A DNA stretch of 64,000 nucleotides from assembly GCA_023014485.1 (NCBI GenBank), contig JAJOZX010002573.1, positions 193,501-257,500 of the forward strand, read 5' to 3'. The position numbers were made by a program, and so were the translations under genes. This DNA comes from Bathynomus jamesi. Taxonomy: Eukaryota > Arthropoda > Malacostraca > Isopoda > Cirolanidae. Shown here piece by piece: positions 33,985-44,539 of this stretch; within the stretch, counting starts at the first letter, position 1; the number at the start of each line of letters is the position of its first letter. Below the pieces are notes generated by a model. That model was not told the origin of the DNA, ran no database searches, and saw nothing but the letters and a program-made list of their open reading frames with translations.

Positions 33985-34774
33985 TATGAAAAAATTATAT
34001 AGGGCTATGGGTTGATTGCCTGATACCCTCATCCGTTGGAAATTTCCAGCAGATTACAGTGGAGAGTTAACGACATAAGCTCTACGTTTTTTCGTTAGAG
34101 AGTTATGTATGTGTAGGTCTTTAAAGGACCTCTTTATGTTTATTTGCCTTCGGTATTTGCGCTGCCTAATGGTAAAGAAGGAAATTGCCTTACCTCATTA
34201 TTTTTGAGCCTCGCTTCTGTTCGTAGGACGCGACGATGTTTTTCGATGTAGGGCCGTGGCACGATGAAGTTACACAACGAGTTGCTTTGATGTAATTAAT
34301 ATAGGCAGTCACTGTATTTAAATACCTGAAGGAATAGGCCTATCCTTTTTATAGTTATTAGGTTTTATATTAAAAGGATTTCACTCAGAACTTATAGGAA
34401 GATAAAGGACACCTTCCTTGCTTAAAGCATCGCTGTAGCATAAGCAAGCTCCGAGTGAGCCGCTCATATGATCGTTAGGAATCTGCTGATTCTTCAAAGT
34501 TCGTTGACTTTTCTCTCGATGTAATTTTCATGAGTCAGCAGTGTAAAATTTTGAACACGAAATAATAATATTTTTCTTGTGGTTGGATGGGCCCAATGCC
34601 TCCATATTGGGTTCTTTGTATGTATGGCAATTATTTTCATTCCCAATAGGCTATGTCGACAATCCCGAGGCAATTTTGTAGATATTTAATTCAATTAATT
34701 AATAATTTATATTTAATTAAGAAATAAAGGTATCACATACGATACCATATTGTAAACATGTATAGTTTTCCATA
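33985..34774 (-). repeat. 5' LTR of the BEL/Pao element
   Basis: Direct copy of 22,680-23,451. On the minus strand the element would start here. The primer-binding site TGGTGGCCCGTATATGG lies immediately inside, at about 33,968-33,984, and pairs with a tRNA 3' CCA end; the tRNA is not identified. Repeated TAGGCCT-type words occupy 33,760-33,930 in the leader. Confidence 0.92.
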
Positions 34775-35099
34775 ATAGCTGTATGTTTGATTTGGTGTTA
34801 GCACTTCTTTAAATTAATTTGACTGAGTAATATGGCATTGATGGAGTGCGTTTAGAAAATAGTTGCCAGATTCTCCACACGTAGTTATTGCACAGTCATT
34901 AGATCGCATAAGTTATCAAACAGGTAATTCCAATTAACTTAGTTTATACACGATATGCTCTAGAGTGTGTATATATATATATATATATATATGAAAGAAA
35001 AATGTGTTTTTGCGTAATTAGCTGTAGCTATGATAATTATGTGTTAAAATGTAATCCGCCTAGCTTTTATTGCGAAAGAACCAGATGCTTAACTTAAAT

Positions 35100-36900
35100 A
35101 TTTAATAATACTACTTTCCTTCAGTGTTGAGGAGGTCCGTTGTTAGGCCTTTAGTTTGGGACCACGAAATATTCTGCCTTTCCTATTGTCCAGCGTTGTT
35201 TGGCTGGTGATTGGATTTAGTTTGAGGTTCGGTACCACTCGTTGATTTTTCTACTGATCTTTGTATCGCACATGATATTGTCTTTGGCAGCGCTGAGACA
35301 CACTGACTGAGGCGCATTGTGGTGGGATGGCTGGAGGGACTCGCGAATGTAAACACAACCAAATCACGGTTGGCTCCATGTCACGATCACGGATAAGTGC
35401 ACAATGGTAACAATTAGTAAGTCATGTTAATTCAGCTGGCGACAGTGAACCACGGATAACTGCAAGAATAAAATGTGTGTGGGTGTGTAACTGTATATAT
35501 CGAAGCATTTCATAATTCTTTAATGCTGGATAGGAGGCCCCAATCTTCTACGTTTATAAAAATGAATTACTCCATCTGCACTCCCAAGATTTTGTCTTTC
35601 GTTGCCTGCCAGACACGCTCTGGCCCAGTCTTCAGGAGTTCTTCTTATGGACCTTGAATTGGGTGCAATCTTGGTAAATGTTTCATAGTTTTATCTCTAT
35701 TATGCAGTTATTTGGTACATCCTTCTTGTGGCTAGGGCATTCCAAAGGTAATTGGCATTATATAGGTTTATATCTTCCCTGTATATACCTTTTGAACATG
35801 TTTTGTTACTAAACTTCGTTATGCAACTCGGTGGTGTAGAGAATAGCATTGCTGATTACGATTCCATTGGTCCCGGGAACGATACCTTGTGACGGCGCGC
35901 AGCAAAACCCCGCTGTTCATCCTTCCACACAATTGGTTGGTGGTGCGGAGCCTCGTGGTTAAGACGTTGGGTGTTGGTTGTGAGATCGAGTCCGGTGAGG
36001 ACTTTGTAATTTCTGACGCCTCGTGGTGAGGCGTACGACTTCTGTTCTTTATACTCCTACGCGATGAAGAACAATTCGTACTGACCACTTGTATATTTTG
36101 CTAGTGTCTCTCTTCAACCGAAGTTCGCGCTGGTGGCCCCGCCTCTAGGCATGGATTGGTGTATGAGCGATTTGCTCTCTTGCGCTCTCCACCGCACATA
36201 ACCTTGTACACCCGGCTCATCTGGCGTAATATGCAGTCTGTTTAATTTCGTTATTCCTGCCATATCTCAAGAGCTGAAATTAGTGTACTTGTAACTCCTT
36301 GTAACTCTCTCTCTCTCTCTCTTCCTAGTGTAAACGGTTGATGACAGAGTGAATTGTTTCCGGATTTCTATGAACGTACATGTGTAAACGACGGAGGGAG
36401 TTGTTTCTGTGGACGTATATGTGTAAACGAAGATATGTATATATACATTGTGTCAGCTGGCTGCTTAAGCCAACTGAATGATTGACACCTAAGCCATCGG
36501 TCACTGTTGAGAAGAAGGTTAAGTTGGTTGTTCCATCACAGAGGAGCTGAGCTATGCTCGAGTCTTGAAAAACAACCCACCTTTATGAAATGTTGTTCAG
36601 TCTCTACGCTTAAATTGTTTTGTAAATGAGTACTGGGGGTTTTTGGCAACTTTTTTGGTAGCTGCCGTGTTTACTGGTTGTGCCCTGCAAAAGTTATAAT
36701 GAATATTCTAAGTATTATGTTTTTTTGAGGAAGTGGGATCTTCTCCATATCCAGTATATAGGTGTAGCTAATTCAGTTTTACAGTTTTTAATCAATATTG
36801 CGTTCCAATTGCCCGGACCTGTAGCTGAATGTGGTTTCATTCGTCTTCCATCTTCTGGGTAAAATCAAAGTCTGTTATACACTCTCATTGCCTGAATCAC
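35100..36900 (-). pseudogene. LINE fragments in the right arm
   Basis: Three separate pieces match the LINE at 59,866-63,700 in the same orientation: 35,100-35,300 (3' end, like 59,866-59,950), 36,215-36,290 (like 60,350-60,420) and 36,690-36,900 (like 61,080-61,260, reverse-transcriptase N-terminal part). The intervening DNA holds a SINE head and unassigned sequence. The same pieces occur inverted in the left arm (18,925-20,690), so this LINE copy predates the palindrome. Confidence 0.75.
35940..36005 (+). repeat. tRNA-derived SINE head (right-arm copy)
   Basis: GAGCCTCGTGGTTAAGACG (A-box-like) and GTGAGATCGAGTCCGG (B-box-like) at tRNA spacing; partner of 19,790-19,862. Confidence 0.65.
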
Positions 36901-37565
36901 TCCTAGAGAGTTAAAATTAACTCGATACATCTCGTTGACAATTCATTCTGAATCTTCGTCAGTCCATCTTTCCTCCTTGTCTATAACCCTATATGTGTTA
37001 GAAATGTTGAAACCCTGTAACGTAAAAATGTGTTGTATACAGTAATTCGATAAACAATTAAGAAACCCTTCAACAAAATTCCATTTTCTTTATAAATATG
37101 CATAGAAAACTACATTTCTTGATTAGACCATACAAAATGCATCTATAAATACTATTTTAACTGTAGGCGTTATCTGATTACTGTTTTTAGATAAATTTGT
37201 GTAATAAGACGGAGGCTGAATAAATTCGTCTGACTTGAACAAGGAAAATATCTACAAACTCTACTTTTCCCTTAATAATACGTACATAATAAAGAAATTA
37301 ATTATACGGAGAACATCGCTTCTCCATTAAACATACAAATTAAATAAATAGCGCAGTCTGGCACCTAATCTTGTGGATTATCTCGGTATATATATATATA
37401 TATATATATACATATACTGCCTTCTAACCATTACTGTGGAAAATATTTTAGCGGTTTGCAATAATTCGAATTAATCTTCGAAAAATGATCAAATAAAAGA
37501 ACTAATTCATTGCATAGCATATTCTTGCAAATAATCTTGTACCCCGATATATATATATATATATA
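36900..37565. other. Palindrome arm, no gene; (TA)n tracts
   Basis: Non-coding arm sequence, the inverse of 18,244-18,925, with TA tracts at 37,387-37,411 and 37,548-37,565. Confidence 0.6.
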
Positions 37566-38845
37566 GGATAAGCTAGCACACTTAAAAGGAAAAGAGGGCA
37601 GGGGTAAATCAGTACCCTTTAATTTGATTGGGATTAAAAACTATATTCCGATAAGAGTAGATGCCAGAATGCATTGAGTAATCGTATTATTTGCACAATT
37701 TGTCGAACGAATCATCGCAGTGCTGGGCATATTTCATCGCGATTTTACGATATAGTATTTAGAAGGCAGTATATATATATATATATATATATATAATGTT
37801 ATAATGTTATAATGTTTCAGACCAACAAAGACCCTAGGATCCACTCATGGCTGGTCTACCTAACTGTTCGTGTATTGTGTATGTCCTCCGTGGTGGCGGA
37901 GGGACCTACAATTTTACGTGGTTCCGAACACCATAAGAAATGGACGGGGACCCAATTTTACGTAAAAACTGCCGGTAAATTGGCAACGACCAATTTTTAC
38001 GAAACTAAATAATTATCAATTTAAAACTAATTAATTATCGATTTAAAACTAAAGATAGAATCTCTGATCCAGAGGTTCAAGTCATAATAGACTACTATCC
38101 ACAAATATGTTACACTCTATATCTATTTATAAAGGACATGCAAATATATCGGATCCAAAGAATCCAGTCAATTTCATTACGGTATCCATCAAGTCACGGT
38201 CCATATCGATAGCGGACCAAGTCAAAATTTACAATCATATACATTACAATATATACACTTACGAGAAAAAGAGTAGGTGTGGCTGTAAAGACTGTACAGT
38301 AATGTAGAAATGTGTGTGCACCCATTTTGGGTCTCCCATTTAAAGGTGTTTGTGGGGCAAGTGAAGATCATGAGTTTTTCAATACATCACAGTACTATGG
38401 GGGGCACCGCTCGGCAGAGGAATCTCTTTAAATGGGGTGTGTAAGGATAGAGAGTATCCCCTAACCCAAGACGCTGCCTCCCTATATCCCACAACACTTG
38501 TGTTGAGCTGTGGGATCTATCCCCAGAAAGCCTTAATTTTACTACCTTAAACTATACCCTTTCTATCAACATATGCGTCTAATCGATTTTTAAACATGTT
38601 TACAGACGTGCTACTAATTACTTCTACCGGCAAACTATTCCAGCTATTTACTATTCTATGCGTAAAAAAGTTTTTCGCAACTGCTGTCTCGAACCTTCTA
38701 CTTGTCGTTCGACAAATTGTGCAGATAATACGATTACTCAATGCATTCTGGCATCTACTCTTATCGGAATATAGTTTTTAATCTCAATCAAACTAAAGGT
38801 ACTGATTTACCCCTGCCCTCTTTCCTTTTAAGTGTTTGCTATCCT
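37566..38845. repeat. Local inverted duplication inside the right arm
   Basis: 37,566-37,707 and 38,707-38,845 are reverse complements of each other. The second is the expected partner of 16,646-16,790 in the left arm. The first is an extra copy in the opposite orientation. Between them lies about 1 kb with no left-arm counterpart, including (TA)n at 37,770-37,794 and non-coding DNA to 38,540. Confidence 0.8.
38547..38741 (-). pseudogene. LINE reverse-transcriptase C-terminal fragment
   Basis: The minus-strand frame reads FFTHRIVNSWNSLPVEV and then SVNMFKNRLDAYVD. This is the characteristic end of CR1/jockey-type LINE polyproteins (R-V-x-x-W-N-x-L-P, then a F-K-x-x-L-D tail). Only this end is present. 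Confidence 0.8.
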
Positions 38846-39397
38846 AGTTAATTGTAGGCCTATCAGACTCATCCATAAATTTTGAAAAAGAAAATTATGT
38901 GTGGAAATGTTGAAAGCGAAAGTGTGAGAATGAATTTAAATATTCATTGTTAATAATTGTCTTAGTGACTGAAAATCTGTAAGATTTTGTTTAAAGTAAA
39001 TAAAGCCTCATAAATTTCTTAATCGTAAAGCATCATAAATTTCATAATCGTGAAATGCTGTTTGGAGATAATAAAGAAAAATTGTATATGTGTCTAATGT
39101 GTGCGCTTTTAATTCGTTCGAAGGTTATTAATAAATTGAAAACATGAAAAGTTAAGATATTTTTAAGACAAACCATATCATCCGTTTATATTATGGTTTT
39201 TAGGGGTCTCTAATCAAAGAATGACTGCCCCATTGCACAGGTTTCTTCAAGAAATGGGGGGATACAAATGGAGAGAGATGGGGAGCGAGATTGAGGCGTC
39301 CTAAACTGGAATATAATTTTGAAAAATTAGGGATATAGAGTGGGTCTGTTTGGAAATTAACAATATTATTTTGCAAATTGAACTATCATCATCATTA

Positions 39398-39412
39398 TAT
39401 ATATATATATAT

Positions 39413-39472
<60 letters not shown>
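39398..39472. repeat. (TA)n(GT)n microsatellite
   Basis: TA units followed by about 20 GT units; the left-arm partner at 15,843-15,883 is plain (TA)n. Confidence 0.95.
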
Positions 39473-39475
<3 letters not shown>

Positions 39476-40791
39476 AGTGTTTTAGGAGTCAGGTAAAACT
39501 AAAAATAAATTAGAGAGAGATGGAGAGAGATGAGGAGAAATATAGAGATGCTTTAAAACTGGAAATAACTATTAAAATCAGCTACCGTGAAGGTCCGAGA
39601 ATTCTTGTAGGTATAAAGTTTATGACTTCCCTCTAAATAAAAATGGAAGGCTCGGCATACCGTACTATATACTGGGGAATATTAGGACCTCACCTGTATA
39701 GTTGACAGGTTGTCAGAAATGGAAGGGTTTTAGTGACAATCGAAGATATATTCAGAATTCGGGTACAATTCGCGTATGTTTAAGAAAAACGCTAAACTGA
39801 AAAATCAATTGCCCGTTAAGCTTGGACGCCTCATAAACGTGTGAGTTTAATCTTTACGATGCCTAGAGAGTAGAAATAAGGTTCCGGCAAAGGGACTTTA
39901 TTATCGATATTATAATTCCGTTGTTGTCTTTCGACAACAAAATTTGTTTATGTTACAACGGACTTTTACCTAAATGCCAATTATATACAATTCGACAATA
40001 AAAAAAATTGAATGAAAGAAATTTATAAAACTATGAAATTATTAAAAATTATTTTTATTAGTTACCCCTTAATTGATAGCTTCAGAGAACGAAAGTTCTT
40101 AAAGAAAATTCGATATAGAAAAAGTAGGAGAAACAATTAAATTCAAATTTCGATTTCGGTGCTGCTAAAATATGAAAGTAGAATGTGTATATATATATAT
40201 ATATATATGTATACGGTTATACGGATATACAATGCATCTCGGCGGTGTAGTAGTAAGCATTGCTGAGAGAGGGGTCCAGGTTCGTGGGAGGAAAACAAAG
40301 ATTAGCCAAGGTACTTATAATGTTTAGACTTTTTAATATAATTTTTTCAATGTTCAGCGGCAGCAAAATCGTTCTCCGAAAACAAAATTACACACTACAT
40401 CTTTTTTTTAAGTCTGTCATTTAGTTTTTTAAAAATCTTTCCAGAACTCGTTAAAGTCGTTCACTTTAAAAGTAAATGGGGAAACTAACAACTCTTGAAC
40501 AAATAAAAAGACAACGATACCTTTGACTTGCCTTTCCAGCCCTTAATATCCGATACTGGCAAATGTTATTAATTTATGCGTCAGAGTTGAGATGCTTATG
40601 TAACTATGGTTCTGGAGAGATGTTTTTGGTTTATTAATTAGGCAAAACCGTGTAAAATAAATGGTTAGTCTCTGGTCTGACTCTTGAAGCTCGCTTCTTA
40701 TTTTTTTCTATTGAAACGTTGAGAGAGTTCTAGTCAATATTTCTTTTTTGTCATCGACGCATGGAATGTGAGCTCCCAAAGATTTGTTAGT

Positions 40792-40834
<43 letters not shown>

Positions 40835-41079
40835 CTCGTTTGTATTTCTTATATTATCGAATGTATATTTCATGAAACTAATTCCAATAACACTGGTCTA
40901 CAAATTTTGAAAAAGTTTGTTTCGCAGATAAAATGTGTTTCCTATTATGGATTTTGGGGTGCTGAAAACGAATATGACCATAAAAACATCGAGTGGCTAC
41001 AGTTTCCAAGAAAATTAAGTTAAACATTTTGCGTATATGTATACCATATATTAGTAACATACCTGTATAATGCAGTCAC

Positions 41080-43768
41080 TTATATTGATTCAACCCGTCG
41101 CTTCTTTGTTTGTCTCTTGTATTCAACTTCTGGAGCATCTCTTGTTATTGTCCAGCAATGGTCTGCTAACAATGATGGACTCCATTTCCCCTGGTAGCGT
41201 TTCTCCATCGCTGAGATATCCTGGTGGAAACGTTCACCATGTTCATCGCTGACTGCTCCGCAGTTGGCCGGAAAAATTCCAGGTGCGAATGGAGGAAATG
41301 TATCTTTAAAGACATATTGCAGCCAATTTTTTGATAGGACAACAGCAGGTTTTCCACCAGCTCCCTGTAATTGTCAGCTTTGGTATTTCCGAGAAAATTG
41401 GTTGCTATTAACCGGAAAGCATACCACGCTGTCTTCTCCTCACCACCTAGGATACGGTCGAACTCATCTCTAAGAAGCTCGCGGATCTGTGGACCAACAA
41501 ATACACCCTCCTTGATTTTTGCTTCACTGAGCTTTGGGAATTTACCACCGAGGTACTTAAAAGCTGCCCCCGTTTTATCCATAGCCTTAACAAAATTTTT
41601 CATGACGCCCCGTTTGATGTGTAAAAGTGGTAACAAAATCTTGCTCGATTCTACAAGTGGAGGATACTGAACATTTTTTTTCCAGATTCCAATGAGTGTC
41701 GGAGTGGCCAATCCTTCTTGATGTAATGAGTAGTCCTAGCCCGACTATCCCATTCACACAGAAAACAGCAATACTTAGTGTAGCCCGGCTGCAGTCCAAG
41801 CACGATAGCAACAACTTTCAAGTCACCACAAACCTGCCACTGATGTTTGTCATAGTTTATGCAGTTCAAAAAGTTGCAGTCTCATGTTGTCATATGTTTC
41901 CTTCATGTGGACTGCATGACCAACTGGAATTGATGGCAATACGTTGCCAACATGCAACAAAACAGCTTTCAGACTCAACTTCGATGAATCAATGAACAGC
42001 TAAACCGAATCAGGCCACTATATACGTATGTTTTATTTATTTATTTTTTTTTTATTTATATTTATATATTTATTTTTTATTTTTATTTTTATTTATTTAT
42101 TATTATTATTATCATTATTGTTATTTTTATATATTTATTTAATATTTCTCCTTAATATTTAGGAATTGGGTATTATGTTTAACGTTTCACTTCTTTCGCG
42201 TACCCTCAACCGGGTCCCCGACCCAGAGTACTTTGCGCGTACTAAATTTGTTCAAGTACGCGGCAAAGTTTTAGCACAGGGTTAGTATTACCCTGGGCAT
42301 AAACGGGAGAGGGACAAAATGCACCGTAGCGACGCTTACAGAGACGCCTCATAAGAGTGCTGATAATAAGAAGTCGACCGGATGTGATTTATATAGAGAA
42401 ATCCTTAAGCCTAGACAACCTTCGACTCATTTCCGTCAAGAACATAATTGAGAGATATGCAATATGTGTTACGTACATCAGTCCATATAATCTGAGTTAC
42501 ATACATCAGTCAATGTAATATACGTCATTTAGTCGAATTCGACCTTCTGAAGCGATATTATTGTTAATCACCAGCCTCGCAGAGTTAGCCTAGCCTCGCA
42601 GAGTTCGCCTAGCCTCGCAGAGTTAGCTTAGCCTCGCAGAGTTGGGTATAGTGCCCACCTATTTCATGTTACGAAGATATTATAATGTTAATAATGTGAT
42701 TGGCCAATCCTTCTTGATGGAATGAAAAGTCCTAGCCCGACTGTCCCATTCACACAGAAAACAGCAATACTTAGTGTAGCACGGCTGCAGTCCAAGCACG
42801 ATAGCAACAACTTTCAAGTCACCACAAACCTGCCACTGATGTTTGTCATAGTTTATGCAGTTCAAAAGTTGCTTCATGTTGTCATATGTTTCCTTCATGT
42901 GGACTGCATGACCAACTGGAATTGATGGCAATACGTTGCTAACATACAACAAAACAGCTTTCAGACTCAACTTCGATGAATCAATGAACAGTCTCCACTC
43001 ATCACAATTGTGAATAATGTTGAGAGCTGCCATCAGACCATCGATGTCGTTCCAAGCTACAAGGTCACCTTCCATGATGAAGAATGGGACAAAATCTTTT
43101 TGACGGTCACGAAACTTACACACACTAACATTTTCAGCGAGGAGATTCCACTGCTGCAATCTGGAGCCCAACAGCTCTGCCTTACTCTTTGGCAGTTCTA
43201 AATCTCTGATAAGGTCGTTTAATTCATTCTGAGTTATCATGTGCGGTTTAGAAGATGTCAAGTTATAAACAAATTCAGGGTCTTGTGAAGTTGAAGGCTC
43301 ACAAGTTTCGCAGGTTCCTTCATTCTCCTCGTCCTCTGACTCCAGGGAGAATGAGTGTGGGGGCTCAGGAACGGGTAGTCCTTCGCCGTGAGGTACCGGG
43401 CGTATAGCAGAGGGTATATTCGGATATTGTAAAATCCACTTTTTCTTCTTGCAAATACCTTTCTTGACTGGAGGCACCATGCAGAAGTAACAATTGCTGA
43501 CATGATCTGTTGGTTCCCTCCACACCATTGGCACTGCAAAAGGCATAGATTTCCTTTTACGATTCAACCACTGGCGAAGGTTTGTTGCACAAGTATTGCA
43601 GCATATGTGTGGGGCTCAGCTCTTGTCCTGATCTCCAATCTTACAGCCAGAATAAAGGTGATAGGCTTTCCTAATCACGGCGGTTATAGCACGCTTTTGT
43701 GATGCAAAAGTCAATTCTCCACAAATATAACAGAAGTTATCTACACTGTTCAAGCAATTACGAGGCAT
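41080..43768 (-). pseudogene. Transposase-like protein of the FLCEWDSRA family, second copy
   Basis: The start at 43,768 (MPRNCLNSVDNFCYICGE) matches the left-arm copy. A TGA at about 43,618 replaces the Trp expected in DQDKSWAP. The frame 43,567-42,680 continues with SMPFAVPMVWREP, SKAELLGSRLQQWNLL, EWRLFIDSSKLSLK and CGDLKVVAIVLGL, then CCFLCEWDSRA. Here the gene is interrupted: about 300 bp is repeated at 41,703-42,000 and 42,700-42,995 with 700 bp of foreign sequence between. The reading resumes to GVFVGPQIREL and GCNMSLKIHFLHSHLEFF and ends near 41,080. A frameshift also lies near 41,240. Not functional. It contains the region deleted from the left-arm copy. Confidence 0.82.
42001..42699. 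other. Block inserted in the 3.5-kb element's gene; 14-bp tandem repeat
   Basis: Unrelated sequence between two copies of a 300-bp gene segment. It starts with a (TTTA)n-rich stretch (42,030-42,150). At 42,571-42,645 AGCCTCGCAGAGTT is repeated about five times. No gene is visible. Confidence 0.7.
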
Positions 43769-43859
43769 TTTTGTTCAAATTAGGATGAAAAAAATTCAGT
43801 TTCAAAAGCAAACACTAAAAAGAGTTTGACAAGGGTGCACTGTATGACTTCCGCGAATG

Positions 43860-44266
43860 AACTGATGCTGTGGCGTAATATGTAGACGCCTGTGACACAT
43901 CGTCGCCTTGACTCTACTGCGCATGCGAGTAGTTATATTTTTTTATTTTAATAAATTAATGTAATTACATTGCATTTTAATAATTTTAAATTAGGTAAGT
44001 TTAAGTTAGGTTAATATTCCATTTATATTAATATCAAAAACATTATGGGAAGCAATATGTTAAAATGATCCAATCTATTTTTTAATAAATAATTTACAAA
44101 TAAATAATGTAATAGATAAATTTAAAATTACATTTTGTTGTATATATATGTATATATTTACATTAATTTATTAAAATAAAAAATATAACTACGCGCATGC
44201 GCAGTAGAGTCAGTGCGTCGATGTGTCACAGGAGTCTACATATTACGCGACAGATGCAGTCCAGTT
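43860..44266. mobile_element. Foldback MITE nested in the 3.5-kb element
   Basis: The arms 43,860-43,965 and 44,160-44,266 are reverse complements containing GCGTAATATGTAGAC, GACTCTACTGCGCATGCG and AATAAATTAATGTAA. The AT-rich centre is non-coding. Confidence 0.85.
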
Positions 44267-44539
44267 AGTTGGGTGAAGTGTTGCCTGATATTTGTATAAA
44301 TAGAGCCAATTGGCAATTTTAGGCATCATTTTCGTATTCAGTGACCCCAAATTAGTAAAGATTGACTACTTTTATTTCCGATGCATTTTGGCTGTAGACC
44401 AGTGTAATTCCTCTAAATAAGCAGAATGATGTAATGATGTTTTATTTAGTTCTTTTGGTTGTAAACGACATTATTATTTAATTATACCAACTGGCCGCCT
44501 TCTAAGCAGACTGACGGATGTGCGTACGTGTGTGTACAA

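Larger units (their letters stand above)
22680..34774 (-). mobile_element. BEL/Pao LTR retrotransposon (12.1 kb with nested inserts)
   Basis: Two LTRs of about 780 bp in direct orientation flank a minus-strand gag-pol region. ATAGC stands before the left LTR (22,675-22,679) and after the right LTR (34,775-34,779), giving a 5-bp target duplication. Removing the 3.8-kb hAT and two small MITEs leaves roughly 7.8 kb, a normal BEL/Pao size. The primer-binding site beginning TGGTGGCCCGTA follows the 5' LTR directly on the minus strand. The coding region has frameshifts and altered catalytic residues, so the copy is inactive. No envelope gene was seen. Confidence 0.93.
40890..44405 (-). mobile_element. 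3.5-kb DNA transposon, ACACTGG termini
   Basis: The ends ACACTGGTCTACAAATTTTG and, complemented, ACACTGGTCTACAGCCAAAA are inverted repeats. AATTCCAATA precedes it and AATTCCTCTA follows, a probable imperfect target duplication. The left arm at about 13,530 has the empty site. It carries a minus-strand gene of the same family as 11,322-12,906. An internal duplication with an inserted block and a nested foldback MITE explain its larger size. Confidence 0.85.
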
